A DNA stretch of 64,000 bases from Methylobacterium sp. Leaf123 (lineage in GTDB: Bacteria > Pseudomonadota > Alphaproteobacteria > Rhizobiales > Beijerinckiaceae). This document shows, piece by piece, positions 49,498-58,825 of this stretch (positions within the stretch are counted from its first letter, which is position 1; every line of letters begins with the position of its first letter). The stretch is taken from assembly GCF_001423405.1 (NCBI RefSeq), contig NZ_LMNS01000023.1, positions 125,683 through 189,682 on the forward strand, read 5' to 3'. The translations under genes were made by a program, and so were the position numbers. The notes under the pieces were generated by a model, which saw only the letters and a list, made by a program, of their open reading frames with translations, was not told the DNA's origin and did no database searches.

Positions 49498-50538
49498 ATG
49501 GCTTTGCCAATCACTTTCAACAACACGACGTATGCGCCCGGATTCCTTGGAACCGACGACGGTGGTGCATCCGCAAATTTTCAGGTCGATACTGCCTCGA
49601 CTTACTCCGTCACCGTATCAGGCACCGTCAACGTTGTCGGCGATCCCGTCACGCTGACCTATGGAGCCGATGCTCCCGCCGGTTTTGCAGGCACGTCCGT
49701 TCAGTTGACCTCGACGCAGTTCGACAATTCGGGCCAGATCCTGTTTGTGAGCAGGGCCATCCCGCCCGGCGAGACGGAGGTCGGCAACTATCGCTACCTT
49801 CTCTCGAACACCCAGGTGGTCGGCTCGAACCCGCCTCCCGGCTCCACTCGGACCCGCTTCCTCGCCGACGGCAACAACACGGCCGGCGATTACAACGTCC
49901 AGGCCGCGCCCTGCTTCACCACGGGCACGCTCATCCGCACGGCTCGCGGCGAGGTGGCGGTCGAGGATCTGATCGTCGGCGATCTCGCCGTGACGGCCTC
50001 CGGCACGCTGCGTCCGATCACCTGGATCGGCAACCGCGCCCTCGATGCCAAGGGTGAGGCGCTGCCCCACAACGAGCAGCCCATCCGGATCCGCGCGGGT
50101 GCCTTCGGCCCCGGCCTCCCGGCGCGCGATCTGCGCCTCTCGCACGGCCATCCGGTGCTTGTCGGCGCCGATGCCAACGGCGAGGGCGGCGTGCTGGTGC
50201 CCGTGATGTGCCTGATCAACGGCACCTCCGTCCTCCGCGAGCCGGCGACGCAGGTGACCTACTGGCATATCGAACTGGATGCGCACGACATCCTGCTCGC
50301 CGAAGGTCTGGCCGCCGAGAGCTACTACGACATGGGCAGCCGCGTTTGGTTCGCCGGCGAGGACGGCCTGCTGACCGATCCGGACTTCGTGCCGGCCGGC
50401 GAGCACGGCCGCTGCCGCCCGGTGGCGGTGGACGGCGCTCTCGTAGACGATGAACGGCAGCGGCTCGGCGCGGTCTTCGCCGCGGAGATCGACAGCCACG
50501 GCGCCTGGACCGACATGCCGGCGTGGCTTGCCGCGTAA
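49498..50538 (+). CDS. Hint-domain protein
   Basis: 346 residues. Residues 1-135 are a Gly/Thr/Asn-rich beta domain without a cleavable signal peptide. From Cys139 a Hint_2 domain runs to about 290: [38 protein letters not shown] and [23 protein letters not shown]. Hint domains self-cleave at the Cys, as in inteins and hedgehog, but the final His-Asn splice junction is not visible, so self-cleavage or release of the N-terminal part is more likely than splicing. ggaggg before 49498. It lies downstream of exopolysaccharide genes. Confidence 0.8.
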   Translation: MALPITFNNTTYAPGFLGTDDGGASANFQVDTASTYSVTVSGTVNVVGDPVTLTYGADAPAGFAGTSVQLTSTQFDNSGQILFVSRAIPPGETEVGNYRYLLSNTQVVGSNPPPGSTRTRFLADGNNTAGDYNVQAAPCFTTGTLIRTARGEVAVEDLIVGDLAVTASGTLRPITWIGNRALDAKGEALPHNEQPIRIRAGAFGPGLPARDLRLSHGHPVLVGADANGEGGVLVPVMCLINGTSVLREPATQVTYWHIELDAHDILLAEGLAAESYYDMGSRVWFAGEDGLLTDPDFVPAGEHGRCRPVAVDGALVDDERQRLGAVFAAEIDSHGAWTDMPAWLAA

Positions 50539-50683
50539 CACGGCCCTCCCCACTACCGGCCGCGCGCCTCTGCCGAACCCCGGCAGGGGCGCGTGGCCTT
50601 GGGCCGTCGGATGCGATCCGTGGCGGATGCCCCGGCGCCGCGGCACCTATATTAAAGGCCGTCCCTTTCCGCGGAGATGGCTC

Positions 50684-52117
50684 ATGGACCTCGACGTTTC
50701 GCTTCACATCGCCGGCCGCTGGCGTCCCGGTGGCGGCGGCGAGACCCTGGCCGTTCTCAACCCGGCCACGGGCGAGGCGATCGGCCGGGCCGCGGTGGCG
50801 ACGCGGGCCGATCTCGACGAGGCGCTGGAGGCGGCCGAGCGGGGCTTTGCCGCGTGGCGGCGGGTCTCCGCCTTCGACCGATCCAAGGTGCTGCGCCGGG
50901 CCGCCGCGCTGATGCGCGAGCGCGCGCAGGATATCGCCCGCACCATGACCGTCGAGCAGGGCAAGCCCCTCGCCGAATCACGGGTCGAGACCGGGGTGGC
51001 CGCCGACATCATCGAGTGGTTCGCCGAAGAGGGCCGGCGCGCCTACGGCCGGGTCATCCCCGCCCGCGCCGAGGGCGTGCTGCAGATCGTCACCCGCGAG
51101 CCGGTCGGACCGGTCGCGGCCTTCACGCCCTGGAACTTCCCGATCAACCAAGCGGTGCGCAAGCTCTCGGCGGCGCTCTGCACCGGCTGCCCCGTGATCC
51201 TCAAGGGGCCGGAGGACACCCCGGCCTCCTGCGCCGAACTGGTGCGCGCCTTCCTCGATGCGGGCGTGCCCGGCGACGCGCTCGCCCTGGTCTACGGCGA
51301 TCCGGCGGAGATATCCGGATACCTCATTCCGCACCCGGTGATCCGCAAAATCACCTTCACCGGCTCGACCGGGGTCGGAAAGCAGCTCGCGGCTCTAGCC
51401 GGCCAGCACATGAAGCGGGCGACGATGGAACTCGGGGGCCATGCCCCGGCGATCGTGTTCGACGATGCCGATGTCGAGACCGCCGTGCGGGTGCTGGCCG
51501 CCAACAAGTACCGCAATGCCGGACAGGTCTGCGTCGCCCCCACCCGCTTCCTCGTGCAGGAGGGCGTGTACGACCGCTTCGTCGATGGCTTCGTCGCCGC
51601 CTCGAAGGCGCTCAAGGTCGGCGACGGGCTCGATCCCGAGACGCAGATGGGCCCGCTCGTCCACGGCCGCCGGGTCGAGGCGATGGAGGCGTTCGTGGCC
51701 GATGCCGAGGCGAAGGGCGCGCGTCTCCTCACCGGGGGCAGCCGCATCGGCAATCGCGGCCACTTCTTCGAGCCCACCGTCTTCGCCGACGTGCCGCTGG
51801 AGGCCCGGATCATGAACGAGGAGCCGTTCGGCCCGATCGCGGCGATCCGGCGCTTTTCGGATGATGCGGAGGCGCTCACCGAGGCCAACCGTCTACCCTA
51901 CGGGCTGGCGGCCTACGCCTATACCCGCTCCGGCACCCGGGCGAACCGGATCGGGGCGGGGGTCGAATCCGGCATGATCTCGATCAACCACCACGGCATC
52001 GCGCTGCCCGAGACGCCGTTCGGCGGCGTGAAGGATTCGGGCTATGGCAGCGAGGGCGGCTCGGAGGCGATCGAGGCCTATCTCACGACGAAATTCGTGA
52101 CGCAGGCCAACGCCTGA
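50684..52117 (+). CDS. NAD(P)-dependent succinate-semialdehyde dehydrogenase-type enzyme
   Basis: 477-residue aldehyde dehydrogenase. Catalytic Cys283 sits in [12 protein letters not shown], the general base Glu249 in MELGGHAP and the oxyanion Asn151 in [14 protein letters not shown] is the cofactor loop. The KGPED sequence (K174) replaces the more common KPSE/KPAE, as in many succinate-semialdehyde dehydrogenases and methylmalonate or glycolaldehyde relatives. The substrate is therefore tentative. It is a single gene before a long hairpin. It is near the hydroxypyruvate module but has no regulator site before it. Confidence 0.85.
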   Translation: MDLDVSLHIAGRWRPGGGGETLAVLNPATGEAIGRAAVATRADLDEALEAAERGFAAWRRVSAFDRSKVLRRAAALMRERAQDIARTMTVEQGKPLAESRVETGVAADIIEWFAEEGRRAYGRVIPARAEGVLQIVTREPVGPVAAFTPWNFPINQAVRKLSAALCTGCPVILKGPEDTPASCAELVRAFLDAGVPGDALALVYGDPAEISGYLIPHPVIRKITFTGSTGVGKQLAALAGQHMKRATMELGGHAPAIVFDDADVETAVRVLAANKYRNAGQVCVAPTRFLVQEGVYDRFVDGFVAASKALKVGDGLDPETQMGPLVHGRRVEAMEAFVADAEAKGARLLTGGSRIGNRGHFFEPTVFADVPLEARIMNEEPFGPIAAIRRFSDDAEALTEANRLPYGLAAYAYTRSGTRANRIGAGVESGMISINHHGIALPETPFGGVKDSGYGSEGGSEAIEAYLTTKFVTQANA

Positions 52118-52160
52118 CCGGGCCGGAGCCCGCCACCCGGACCGCCAAGTCACCAGTTAA

Positions 52161-52240
52161 GCGTGCCTCCCAAAACCTCCGGTCGCCGCCGTGTTCCCTC
52201 CGGGCGAGGCGGCGCGCCGGGCGTTTTGGGAGAGGCACGC
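52161..52240. other. Long hairpin between dehydrogenase and PHB depolymerase
   Basis: gcgtgcctcccaaaac pairs with gttttgggagaggcacgc at the other end (two-base bulge), and inside it ccggtcgccgcc pairs with ggcggcgcgccgg. The whole element can fold into an 80-base stem-loop. It may be a terminator, mRNA stabiliser or small RNA. Confidence 0.6.
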
Positions 52241-52410
52241 AGCGTCCGCCGAGCCGGCGCAGCGACGTTGATGGGAGGGGTGGGACTGTCATGATCCACA
52301 GCCTCACTTGAGCAAACGAAACTTTCCTTGGGGTTCGGGAGTTTTAGCCCTCACGAACTCAAGAAAAGGACAGCTTGATTCAAGCGAGCTGCTCCCAGGG
52401 AAGCGCTCGC

Positions 52411-53784
52411 ATGCTGTATCCTCTTTACGAGGCCGGCCATTTCATGCTCGCACCGATGCGCTTGGCGGCGGAAGCCACCAGGCTTGCCTGCGAGAACCCG
52501 TTCAATCCCTTCGCTTACGCCCCGCAGAGCCGCACCATGGCAGCGGGCTGCGAGATGTTCGAGCGTGTCACCCGCGTCTATGCCAAGCCGGCCTTCGGGC
52601 TCGGCGTGCCGGAGCGCATCGTTTGGGAGCGCCCGTTCTGCCGTGTCGTCGCCTTCGGTGAGCCCTCCGCGGAGCTGGAAGCCAAGCCCAAGCTCCTGAT
52701 CGTCGCGCCGATGTCGGGCCACTACGCCACGCTGCTGCGCGGCACGGTCGAGGCGTTCCTCCCCAGCCATCAGGTCTTCATCACCGATTGGTCCGACGCC
52801 CGTCAGGTGCCGGCGAGCGCCGGCCGGTTCGGCCTCGGCGACTACATCGATACCTGCATCGCCCTGTTCGCGGCGCTCGGGCCGGATCTCCACGTCGCGG
52901 CGGTCTGCCAGCCCTCGGTGCCGGTGCTCGCTGCCATCGCCCGCATGGAAGCGGAGGATCACCCGCTGGTGCCGCGCTCGGCCGTGCTGATGGGCGGGCC
53001 GGTCGATACCCGCCGCTCCCCCACCGCCGTCAACATCATGGCCGAGGAGAAGGGCTTTGCGTGGTTCGAGCGGCACTGCATCCACACGGTGCCGGGCGGA
53101 TATCCGGGAGCGGGCCGCGCGGTCTATCCGGGCTTCCTGCAGCTCGCCGGCTTCATGGGGATGAACCTCGAGCGCCACCGGGACGCCCACCACGCGATGT
53201 TCGACCATCTCGTGCGCGGCGACGGCGACTCGGCCGCCCGCCACCGGGCCTTCTACGACGAGTACCTCGCGGTCATGGACCTGACCGCCGAGTTCTACCT
53301 CGAGACGATCGAGCGGGTCTTCATCAGCCACGACCTGCCCCGCGGCACCCTGCGCCATCGCGGCGAGCCCGTCGATCTCGGCGCGATCCGCCGCTGCCAC
53401 CTGATGGCGGTCGAGGGCGAGAAGGACGACATCACCGGCCTCGGCCAAACGAAGGCGGCGCTCGAACTCGCCGTGAACCTGCCCGAGGCGGCCAAGACCT
53501 ACCATATGCAGCCGGGCGCTGGGCATTACGGCATCTTCAACGGCTCGCGCTTCCGCCAGGACATCGTGCCGCTCGTCCGCAGCTTCATGGAACGCAGCCT
53601 GCGGCCCGCCGCGCTGCGTCCGGCCCCGGTCGTGCCGGCCCCGGAGCCGAGCCCGATCCTCCTGCGGCACGGCCCGATCATGCAGCCGCACCGTGCCACA
53701 CCGGCCTGCGCCATCGAGCTAACCAAGCCCATGCTCGGTCGGCAGGATCGACCGGAGGCGATCCCGCCGCGGATCGCCCTGTAA
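52411..53784 (+). CDS. phaZ: Intracellular polyhydroxyalkanoate depolymerase
   Basis: 457 residues; mobilises stored poly-3-hydroxybutyrate. The alpha/beta-hydrolase nucleophile is Cys166 in AVCQPSVPVLA, the usual residue in intracellular PhaZ. The acid is in AVEGEKDDITG and the base His in PGAGHYGIFNGSRF. N-terminus MLYPLYEAGHFMLAPMR is family-typical. It is preceded by the long hairpin and the palindrome gcttgattcaagc at about 52374. The start at 52411 is the first ATG of the conserved region. Confidence 0.92.
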   Translation: MLYPLYEAGHFMLAPMRLAAEATRLACENPFNPFAYAPQSRTMAAGCEMFERVTRVYAKPAFGLGVPERIVWERPFCRVVAFGEPSAELEAKPKLLIVAPMSGHYATLLRGTVEAFLPSHQVFITDWSDARQVPASAGRFGLGDYIDTCIALFAALGPDLHVAAVCQPSVPVLAAIARMEAEDHPLVPRSAVLMGGPVDTRRSPTAVNIMAEEKGFAWFERHCIHTVPGGYPGAGRAVYPGFLQLAGFMGMNLERHRDAHHAMFDHLVRGDGDSAARHRAFYDEYLAVMDLTAEFYLETIERVFISHDLPRGTLRHRGEPVDLGAIRRCHLMAVEGEKDDITGLGQTKAALELAVNLPEAAKTYHMQPGAGHYGIFNGSRFRQDIVPLVRSFMERSLRPAALRPAPVVPAPEPSPILLRHGPIMQPHRATPACAIELTKPMLGRQDRPEAIPPRIAL

Positions 53785-53900
53785 CCGGCGCTCTCCACCA
53801 TCCGCCCATCGAAGCGGCCGCCGATCCCCCTCGGCGGCCGCTTTGCCGTGGAAGGGACGCTGCGACCCCGCCGCGTTTGACCCATCCTCGCGCTAGAATT

Positions 53901-53913
53901 ATGCATTCAAAAA
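53901..53913. promoter_or_regulatory. GntR-site candidate 1 (TGCATTCA)
   Basis: atgcattcaaaaa, containing tgcattca at 53902-53909. It is 45 bases before the preferred TTG start of the FAD/Fe-S dehydrogenase. The same 13 bases occur at 58795-58807. Probable operator of the GntR/FCD protein at 58826. Confidence 0.55.
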
Positions 53914-53957
53914 GCCATGCGCCCGTACAGGATGCGGCGCGGGGAGGGAGGTTCGAC

Positions 53958-56930
53958 TTGGGCGCGAGCGCGAAACCGGCCGACGCGGCTTTCGGGGCAC
54001 CGGCCTCCAGCGCGCGGGCGAACGCCCGCAACGCGGCCGGATTGCCACGCAAGCTCGCGGAGGTGCTGCAGGGCGAGGCCCGCTTCGACACCTTCACCCG
54101 CGGACGCTACGCGACCGATGCCTCGATCTACCAGATCATGCCGGCGGGCGTGGTCTTCCCCAAAAGTGCCGCCGACATCGCCGCGACGCTGAAGGTGGCG
54201 GCGGATTACGACGTCCCCGTAATCCTGCGCGGCGGGGGCACCTCGCAGAACGGCCAGCCGATCGGTTCCGGCCTCGTGGTCGATTGCTCGCGCCACTTCA
54301 ACAGCATGCTCGCCTACGACGCGGAAGCGGGCACCGTGACCGTCGAGCCCGGCCACGTGCTGGAGCGCCTCAACGCCCGGCTGAAGGCGGATGGCTGGTT
54401 CTTCCCTGTCGAGCCCTCCACCGCGACCCGCTGCACCATCGGCGGCATGGCCGGCAACAATTCCTGCGGCGCCCGCTCGCTCCGCTACGGCAAGATGAGC
54501 GACAACGTGCTCGCCCTGGAGGCGTTGTTCCACGACGGCGCCGCCTTCGGCTTCGGGCTCACCGGCAACGCGGCGAGCGCCGTGACCGGCGGCGCGCGGG
54601 CGGAGGATCTGGCCCGACGCATGCTGGCCCTCGCGGATGCCCATCGCGACGAAATCGCGGAAAAATACCCGAAGGTGCAGCGGCGGGTCGGCGGCTACAA
54701 TCTCGATGCGTTGATCGAACAGCGCCCGAACCTCGCCCATCTCCTCGTCGGCTCGGAGGGGACGCTGGCTGCCACCACCGCGGTGACGCTCAAGCTCTCG
54801 CGCCTGCCGGCCCACCGGGCCATGGGCGTGTGCCACTTCCCCTCGTTCCGCGCGGCGATGGAGACGACGAAGGCGATCGTCGGCCTCGACCCCGTGGCGG
54901 TCGAACTCGTCGACAACAACGTGCTGGTGCTCGGCGCCGACATCCCGCTGTTCCGCACGACCCTGGCCGACATCACGCGGGGCCAGCCGAACTGCCTGCT
55001 GCTGACCGAGTTCGCGGGTGACGACCTCGCCGCGCTGAAGCGCGACCTGAAGCGCCTCGACCAATGCATGGCCGATCACGGCTTTCCCGACGCCGTGGTC
55101 GAGGTGGTGGAGCCGAACCGCCAGAAGGCGGTCTGGGAGGTGCGCGAAGCCTGCCTCAACATCATGATGTCGATGAAGGGCGACGCCAAACCCGTCTCCT
55201 TCATCGAGGATTGCGCCGTCCCCCTGGAGCACTTGGCCGACTACACCGACGCGGTCACCGAGGTGTTCACGCGGCACGGCACCCGCGGCACATGGTACGC
55301 CCACGCCTCCGTCGGCTGCCTGCATGTGCGCCCGATCCTCGACATGAAGCAGGGTGGCGATGTGCGGAAGATGCGCGCCATCGCCGAGGAGACGGCGGAG
55401 CTGGTGCGCCGCCACAAGGGCTCCTATTCGGGCGAGCACGGCGATGGCATCTCGCGCTCGGAATTCGTGGAGCCTTTGTTCGGCGCAAAGCTCACCCGCG
55501 CCTTCGAGACGGTGAAGGACGGCTTCGACCCCGACAACCGCCTGAACCCCAACAAGATCGTCCGCCCGCTCAAGATGGACGACCGCACGCTGATGCGCTT
55601 CGGCCCCGACTACGCGGTGAGCGCCCCGCAGAAGACGGCGCTGGACTGGTCGGATTGGGGCGGGTTCGGCCCGGCGGTCGAGATGTGCAACAACAACGGC
55701 ACCTGCCGGAAGCTCGCCGGCGGCGCGATGTGCCCCTCTTACCGCGCCACCCGCGACGAGCAGCACCTGACCCGCGGCCGGGCCAATTCGCTGCGCCTCG
55801 CGATCTCGGGCCAGCTCGGGCCGGACGCGTTCCTGTCGCCTGAGATGAAGCGCACGATGGATCTGTGCATGTCGTGCAAGGCCTGCCGCCGGGAATGCCC
55901 GACCGGCGTCGACATGGCCAAGATGAAGGTCGAGTTCCTGCACCATTACCATGCTCGGCACGGCTTGCCGCTGAAGGAGCGGCTGGTCGCCGAGATGCCG
56001 CGCTACGCGGGCGTCGCGGCCGCCCTCGCGCCCCTGCTCAACCTGCGCAACCGCTACCCTACGCTCGCCCGGTTCGGTGAGGCCTGGACCGGCTTCTCCG
56101 CCCGCCGCTCGCTGCCCGAATGGCGCCGGCCCTGGCGGGAGACCGGCGAGGCCGCCCACCCGCAAGACGTGGCGGACGACCACCGCGACCTCATCCTGTT
56201 CGGCGACACCTTCAACCGCGCCTTCGAGCGCGAGAACCTGGAAGCTGCCGAGCGGGTGCTGCGGGCGGCCGGCTACCGCCTGCACCGCGTCGTCGCGCAT
56301 GAGGGCCGCCGCCCGCTCTGCTGCGGCCGCACCTATCTCGCCTCCGGCCAGACCGACCGGGCGCGGGAGGAAGCCCGGCGCACCCTCGACACACTCCTGC
56401 CCTTCGTCCGGGCCGGCGCCCGCGTGGTCGGCCTGGAGCCCTCCTGCCTCCTCACCTTCCGCGACGAATTCCTGTCGTTGCTGCCGCGCGCGGAGGCGAG
56501 TGAACTCGCCGGCCAAGCCTTCCTGTTCGAGGAACTGCTCGCCGCCGATCTCGCTGCGGGCCGCGTCAGCCTCCCGCTCGCCGACCAGGGCGGCCGGGTC
56601 GCCCACCTGCACGGCCATTGCCACCAGAAGAGCTTCGGGGCATTTGCGCCGGTGGAGACGGTGCTGCGGGCGGTGCCGGGGCTCGATGTGCGCGTCATCG
56701 AATCGAGCTGCTGCGGCATGGCCGGCGCCTTCGGCTACGGCAAAGATACGATCGACGTCTCCTTCGCCATGGCCGAGCTGTCGCTGTTCCCGGCGCTGCG
56801 AAAAGCGTCGGCCGACGACCTCGTGGTCGCCGACGGCACGAGCTGCCGCCACCAGATCCATGACGGTCTCGGCCGCGACGCGATCCACGTCGCCCGCGTG
56901 CTCGATGCGGCCCTCCTGCCGGCGGGCTGA
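53958..56930 (+). CDS. FAD/Fe-S 2-hydroxyacid dehydrogenase (D-lactate/glycolate dehydrogenase type)
   Basis: About 990 residues. The N-terminal half is an FAD_binding_4 plus GlcD-type oxidase (VILRGGGTSQNGQPIG, PSTATRCTIGGMAGNNSCGARSLRYG, SVGCLHVRPILDM). The C-terminal half has a 4Fe-4S motif (CMSCKACRRECP) and two CCG domains (LCCGRTYLASGQ; ESSCCGMAGAFGYG) like GlpC/DLD4 proteins. It should oxidise a D-2-hydroxyacid to a keto acid and reduce quinone or cytochrome. TTG at 53958 is preferred because aggagg lies six bases before it; the ATG at 53901 lies inside an operator-like site and has no ribosome-binding site. Confidence 0.88.
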   Translation: MGASAKPADAAFGAPASSARANARNAAGLPRKLAEVLQGEARFDTFTRGRYATDASIYQIMPAGVVFPKSAADIAATLKVAADYDVPVILRGGGTSQNGQPIGSGLVVDCSRHFNSMLAYDAEAGTVTVEPGHVLERLNARLKADGWFFPVEPSTATRCTIGGMAGNNSCGARSLRYGKMSDNVLALEALFHDGAAFGFGLTGNAASAVTGGARAEDLARRMLALADAHRDEIAEKYPKVQRRVGGYNLDALIEQRPNLAHLLVGSEGTLAATTAVTLKLSRLPAHRAMGVCHFPSFRAAMETTKAIVGLDPVAVELVDNNVLVLGADIPLFRTTLADITRGQPNCLLLTEFAGDDLAALKRDLKRLDQCMADHGFPDAVVEVVEPNRQKAVWEVREACLNIMMSMKGDAKPVSFIEDCAVPLEHLADYTDAVTEVFTRHGTRGTWYAHASVGCLHVRPILDMKQGGDVRKMRAIAEETAELVRRHKGSYSGEHGDGISRSEFVEPLFGAKLTRAFETVKDGFDPDNRLNPNKIVRPLKMDDRTLMRFGPDYAVSAPQKTALDWSDWGGFGPAVEMCNNNGTCRKLAGGAMCPSYRATRDEQHLTRGRANSLRLAISGQLGPDAFLSPEMKRTMDLCMSCKACRRECPTGVDMAKMKVEFLHHYHARHGLPLKERLVAEMPRYAGVAAALAPLLNLRNRYPTLARFGEAWTGFSARRSLPEWRRPWRETGEAAHPQDVADDHRDLILFGDTFNRAFERENLEAAERVLRAAGYRLHRVVAHEGRRPLCCGRTYLASGQTDRAREEARRTLDTLLPFVRAGARVVGLEPSCLLTFRDEFLSLLPRAEASELAGQAFLFEELLAADLAAGRVSLPLADQGGRVAHLHGHCHQKSFGAFAPVETVLRAVPGLDVRVIESSCCGMAGAFGYGKDTIDVSFAMAELSLFPALRKASADDLVVADGTSCRHQIHDGLGRDAIHVARVLDAALLPAG

Positions 56931-57007
56931 CCGCGGCTCAGGGTCGCCGCTGCGGAACGGAGGCCCGCGCATCCGGTTGTCGCGGCAATCCCCGAACAGG
57001 AGCCGTG

Positions 57008-57880
57008 ATGACCGATCCGCTGACCCAATACCCGCGCCCGCCCTTCGAGACGAAGCCGCAGAGCTTTCCCGGCAAGACCGACCAGATGGCGCCCGAGCCG
57101 GACCACGGCGAGGAGAGCTACAAGGGCTCCGGCAAGCTCACCGGCAAGGCGGCCCTGGTGACGGGCGGTGACAGCGGCATCGGCCGGGCGGTTGCCATCG
57201 CCTATGCCCGCGAGGGCGCGGATGTCGCGATCTCGTACCTGCCCGACGAGCAGAAGGATGCGGAGGCCGTCGGCACCTGGATCGAGAAGGCGGGCCGGCG
57301 CGCCCTGCTGCTGCCAGGCGACATCAAGGACGCCGCCTACGCCCGCGAGATCGTCGCGCGCACGGCCAAGGAATTCGGCCGGCTCGATATCCTTGTGAAC
57401 AACGCCGCCTTCCAGCAGCCGAACCAGGGCGTCGAAGACATCGACGACGCGCTGTTCGAGAAGCACTTCCAGACCAACATCTTCGGCCCGTTCTACGTCA
57501 CCAAGGCGGCGCTGGCGCATCTCAAGCCCGGCGCCTCGGTGATCTTCACCTCCTCGGTCAATTCCAAGCACCCGGTGCCGACCCTGTTCGCCTACAGCGC
57601 CACCAAGGGCGCGCTCAGCAACATGGTGCTCGGCCTCGCCCAACTGCTCGCCGAGAAGGGCATCCGCGTGAATGGCGTGCTGCCGGGCCCGATCTGGACC
57701 CCGTTCATCCCCGCCGGGATGAGCGAGGATGCGGTGAAGACCTTCGGCAGCCAAGTGCCGTTCAACCGCCCCGGCCAGCCGGCGGAACTCGCCTCGGCCT
57801 ACGTGATGCTGGCGGCCGAAGAGAGCAGCTACACCTCCGGCGCCCTCATCACCGTCGCAGGTGGCATGCCGATCTTCTAA
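57008..57880 (+). CDS. SDR-family oxidoreductase (YghA/YdaD-like)
   Basis: 290 residues. VTGGDSGIGRAVAIAYAREGAD is the Rossmann cofactor motif, LVNNAAFQQPNQ the NNAG-like motif, and the catalytic Ser-Tyr-Lys are in TSSVNSKHPVPTLFAYSATKGAL. The N-terminal ~40 residues (PPFETKPQSFPGKTDQM) are typical of the YghA-like glucose/glutamate dehydrogenase group. Substrate unknown. ATG at 57008 is five bases after aggag. It is co-directional with the dehydrogenase upstream, 77 bases away. Confidence 0.82.
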   Translation: MTDPLTQYPRPPFETKPQSFPGKTDQMAPEPDHGEESYKGSGKLTGKAALVTGGDSGIGRAVAIAYAREGADVAISYLPDEQKDAEAVGTWIEKAGRRALLLPGDIKDAAYAREIVARTAKEFGRLDILVNNAAFQQPNQGVEDIDDALFEKHFQTNIFGPFYVTKAALAHLKPGASVIFTSSVNSKHPVPTLFAYSATKGALSNMVLGLAQLLAEKGIRVNGVLPGPIWTPFIPAGMSEDAVKTFGSQVPFNRPGQPAELASAYVMLAAEESSYTSGALITVAGGMPIF

Positions 57881-57992
57881 ACGAGGTTTCGAAAGGACGA
57901 GTCCTTTCGCGGGTCCAGGGCAGAGCCCTGGAAGGAGGCCGGGGCGCTGCCCCGGCACCCCGCCAAAGGGATAATCCCTTTGGGATCTCGGG
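57881..57992. repeat. Hairpin-rich intergenic repeat, copy B
   Basis: Opposite-orientation relative of the element at 43864-43998. It has cgaaaggacgagtcctttcg, ccagggcagagccctgg, ccggggcgctgccccgg and ccaaagggataatccctttgg. Each is a self-complementary block. It fills the space between the convergent SDR and hydroxypyruvate isomerase genes and is likely a bidirectional terminator. Confidence 0.75.
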
Positions 57993-57993
57993 A

Positions 57994-58770
57994 CTATCGG
58001 TAGGCTGACATCCAGCCGAGGCCCGCCTCTGTGCTGGCTGCGGGCAGGTATTCGCAGCCGATGAAGCCGTCATAGCCCGCGGCGTCGAGGGTCGCGAACG
58101 CGGCGGAGAAATCGATGCGGCCGGTGCCGGGCTCGTGGCGGCCGGGGGCGTCCGCGATCTGGACGTGGGCGATGCGGGCGCGGTGGGCCGTGAGTTCCGT
58201 GGCCAGATCCTCGCCCATCATCGCCATGTGGTAGAGGTCGGCCTGGATGAAGAGGTTTTCGGAGCCGACAGCCTCGATCACAGCCGCAGCATCGGCGAGG
58301 CGGTTCAGGAAGAAGCCCGGTATGTCGCGGTCGTTGATCGGCTCGATCAGCAGGCGGATGCCCGCTCTTTCCAATGCGTCGGCGGCGTAGGCGAGGTTGT
58401 CGGTCAGCGTCGCCCGAAGCCGCGTCCGCTCGTTGCTCGCCGGTGCGAGGCCGGCAAGGCAGTTGATCTGCCGGCATCCGAGCGCTCCGGCATAGTCGAT
58501 CGCCCGCGCGACGCCGTCACGAAACTCAGGAACCCGGTCGGGCAGGAGGGCGATGCCGCGCTCGCCCGCCGCCCAGTCGCCCGGCGGCAGGTTGTGCAGC
58601 ACGAGCGGCAGGCCCGTCTCCGCGAGGCGGTGTGCCAGCGCCTGCTTCGTCTCGGCATAGGGAAACTGCATCTCCACCGCTTCGAACCCGGCCGCGCGGG
58701 CCGCCGCGAACCGGTCGAGCAGCGGCATCTCGGTGAACAGCAGGCTCAGATTGGCAGCGAAGCGGGGCAT
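57994..58770 (-). CDS. hyi: Hydroxypyruvate isomerase family protein
   Basis: 258-residue TIM-barrel enzyme, interconverting hydroxypyruvate and tartronate semialdehyde. Family segments: RFAANLSLLFTEMPLLDRF, EAVEMQFPYAE, LIEPINDRDIPGFFLN with an active-site Glu, IQADLYHMAMMGEDL and HVQIADAPGRHEPGTG. The start is placed at 58770 because the next ATG upstream (58800) lies inside an operator-like site. No tartronate semialdehyde reductase is seen in the window, so the partner enzyme is elsewhere. It is convergent with the SDR gene. Confidence 0.87.
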   Translation of the reverse strand: MPRFAANLSLLFTEMPLLDRFAAARAAGFEAVEMQFPYAETKQALAHRLAETGLPLVLHNLPPGDWAAGERGIALLPDRVPEFRDGVARAIDYAGALGCRQINCLAGLAPASNERTRLRATLTDNLAYAADALERAGIRLLIEPINDRDIPGFFLNRLADAAAVIEAVGSENLFIQADLYHMAMMGEDLATELTAHRARIAHVQIADAPGRHEPGTGRIDFSAAFATLDAAGYDGFIGCEYLPAASTEAGLGWMSAYR

Positions 58771-58794
58771 ATCCGGGCCGTCTGGTCGCGCAAA

Positions 58795-58807
58795 ATGCAT
58801 TCAAAAA
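58795..58807. promoter_or_regulatory. GntR-site candidate 2 (TGCATTCA)
   Basis: atgcattcaaaaa, identical over 13 bases to site 1. It lies 25 bases before the preferred hyi start, in the short gap between gntR and hyi. Confidence 0.55.
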
Positions 58808-58825
58808 TGATGGGTTTTGTCCGCT

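Noticed and set aside
49498..50538. Intein in the Hint-domain protein
   Set aside because: No His-Asn splice junction with a following nucleophile and no split host gene; better described as a Hint_2 protein.
53907..56972. A 1021-codon minus-strand frame opposite the FAD/Fe-S dehydrogenase
   Set aside because: Arg/Glu/His-rich antisense translation with no family resemblance.
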